Source of the DNA: Bacillota bacterium
GTDB lineage: Bacteria; Bacillota; Clostridia; Peptostreptococcales; Anaerovoracaceae
Reading direction: 5' to 3'
Assembly (NCBI GenBank): GCA_023394035.1
Contig: JAEXBK010000098.1
Span: forward strand, 1-5,824
DNA: 5,824 bases
Below, one piece after another: positions 5,024-5,824 of the stretch (positions are counted from its first letter, which is position 1; each line of letters starts with the position of its first letter). Below the pieces are notes generated by a model. The model ran no database searches, was not told the origin of the DNA, and saw nothing but the letters and a program-made list of their open reading frames with translations. A program made the translations under genes and the position numbers.

Positions 5024-5824
5024 TTATTCAAACGGGAACTTGTACGGAAGCTTATACATATCCCTTACTGCAACAAGATCCTTCTGGACAGCTTCGCCCA
5101 CAGGCACGCCCTTGTCCTTCCTGAACTGCCACATGAGATGTTCCTTTTCGCCCGCCGTATATATGCGCTCTTCGCCAGGAGCCTTCTTTGATGCGCGAAG
5201 CTCTCTTAAGATTTCGCCTGTCGTATGTCTGAACGCTTCTTTTCCCATAAAGAAATCAGGGTTAATGACCATGAAGAAATGACCAAGCCTGTACGGTCTC
5301 TTTGTTCCGTCAGGTTCAAGACCCATAAGAGCCTTAAGGAAGGATCCGCTCTGAAGTGCAGCCGAAAGAATTTCAACTACAGTAGCGTATCCATATCCCT
5401 TATATCCTGCAAGCTCCTCGCCTATTCCGCCAAGTGGGGCAAGCGCAGCCTTTCCCTTTGTAAGATCGACAAGGATCTGATCGCTGTCCGTAAGAGCCTC
5501 TCCGTTATTTCCTATAACCATTCCGGCAGGAGTTTCCTTGCCGCTTCTTGCAAAATATTCGATCTTGCCGCGCTGTGTGATTGAGGTCGCACAGTCGAGG
5601 CAGAACGGAAATTCCTCATCCGTAGGGAAGCCTACTGTAAGAGGATTTGTTCCGAGCATATTTTCGACACCGAATGTAGGAGCAATCGAAGGTCTCGCAT
5701 TTGTTCCGGTTATCCCTATCATGCCCTCGTCGGTAGCCATAGTCGTCCAATAGCCGGCAATTCCGTAGTGTGTGGAATTTCTTATTGCCGCCATTGCCAT
5801 GCCGTATGTCTTTGCCTTTTCGAT
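5024..5824 (-). CDS. Malate/L-lactate dehydrogenase family oxidoreductase (Ldh_2), C-terminal 266 residues; 5' end beyond window
   Basis: The frame is open from the right edge (IEKAKTYG...) to TAA at 5024-5026. An internal ATG at 5800 is not the start, because family-like sequence continues upstream of it. This is the NAD(P)-dependent 2-hydroxyacid/2-oxoacid oxidoreductase family that includes malate, sulfolactate and ureidoglycolate dehydrogenases and piperideine-2-carboxylate reductase. It is soluble and cytoplasmic and does not use the Rossmann fold. Visible marks are RNSTHYGIAGYW with the catalytic His (codon 5768-5770), TNARPSIAP, LGTNPLTVGFP, AGYKGYGYATVVEILSAAL and HFFMVINPDFF. Family members are about 330-360 residues, so roughly 70-95 N-terminal residues are outside. 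Substrate cannot be told from these motifs. It is followed by a strong terminator, so the symporter downstream is probably not in the same operon, although a role in using an imported dicarboxylate is possible. Confidence 0.93.
   Translation of the reverse strand: MEKAKTYGMAMAAIRNSTHYGIAGYWTTMATDEGMIGITGTNARPSIAPTFGVENMLGTNPLTVGFPTDEEFPFCLDCATSITQRGKIEYFARSGKETPAGMVIGNNGEALTDSDQILVDLTKGKAALAPLGGIGEELAGYKGYGYATVVEILSAALQSGSFLKALMGLEPDGTKRPYRLGHFFMVINPDFFMGKEAFRHTTGEILRELRASKKAPGEERIYTAGEKEHLMWQFRKDKGVPVGEAVQKDLVAVRDMYKLPYKFPFE

Noticed and set aside
5225..5753. Plus-strand open frames over the dehydrogenase
   Set aside because: They mirror the conserved Ldh_2 coding frame and show no domain, start signal or composition of their own.
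5024..5800. Dehydrogenase starting at the ATG at 5800
   Set aside because: The frame stays open to the window edge with family-like sequence upstream of this ATG, and the protein would lack its N-terminal portion. The true start is outside.

Overview
The window comes from a Gram-positive anaerobe of the Clostridia type, probably host-associated. The signs are frequent ATA and AGA codons, sigma-A promoters with extended -10 elements, T-rich intrinsic terminators, a tRNA gene with encoded CCA, and a long exported adhesin built from thioester, Cna-B/SpaA and VaFE domains. The genus cannot be read from the sequence. Everything I can support lies on the minus strand, so transcription runs from the right edge to the left edge.

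Layout in transcription order. (1) 5824-5024: the C-terminal 266 codons of a malate/L-lactate dehydrogenase family (Ldh_2 fold) NAD(P)H oxidoreductase, ending in a 14-bp terminator hairpin (4964-4998). (2) 4732-3497: a complete 411-aa dicarboxylate/amino acid:cation symporter of the DAACS/SLC1 family with its own upstream region and terminator (3416-3446). (3) 3318-3243: tRNA-Val(GAC) as its own unit, with an extended -10 promoter (3342-3371) and a terminator (3208-3236). (4) A strong promoter (3139-3167) whose first ~40 transcribed nucleotides lead into a 12-bp hairpin plus U7 terminator (3062-3094). About 125 nt of further leader follow, with inverted repeats and G-rich/C-rich complementarity. 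(5) 2936-1: the first 978 codons of a surface adhesin that runs off the left edge.

The adhesin is the most striking item. After a signal peptide it has a thioester-type head (Cys108/Gln163), four Cna-B-like domains, most with isopeptide residues, and at least three VaFE (Thr-Gln ester bond) repeats. Two of these repeats carry the full Thr/Asp/Glu/His/Gln set. If the chemistry works as in characterised relatives, one polypeptide combines a host-reactive thioester with two kinds of intramolecular cross-link. The early terminator in front of it suggests either attenuation-controlled expression or a separate ~70-nt RNA. That leader is the part of the window least explained by known families.

The dehydrogenase and the symporter could work together in C4-dicarboxylate or acidic amino acid use, but a strong terminator separates them, so they are probably neighbours with separate transcription. 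No mobile element, CRISPR array, attachment site or plus-strand gene could be supported.
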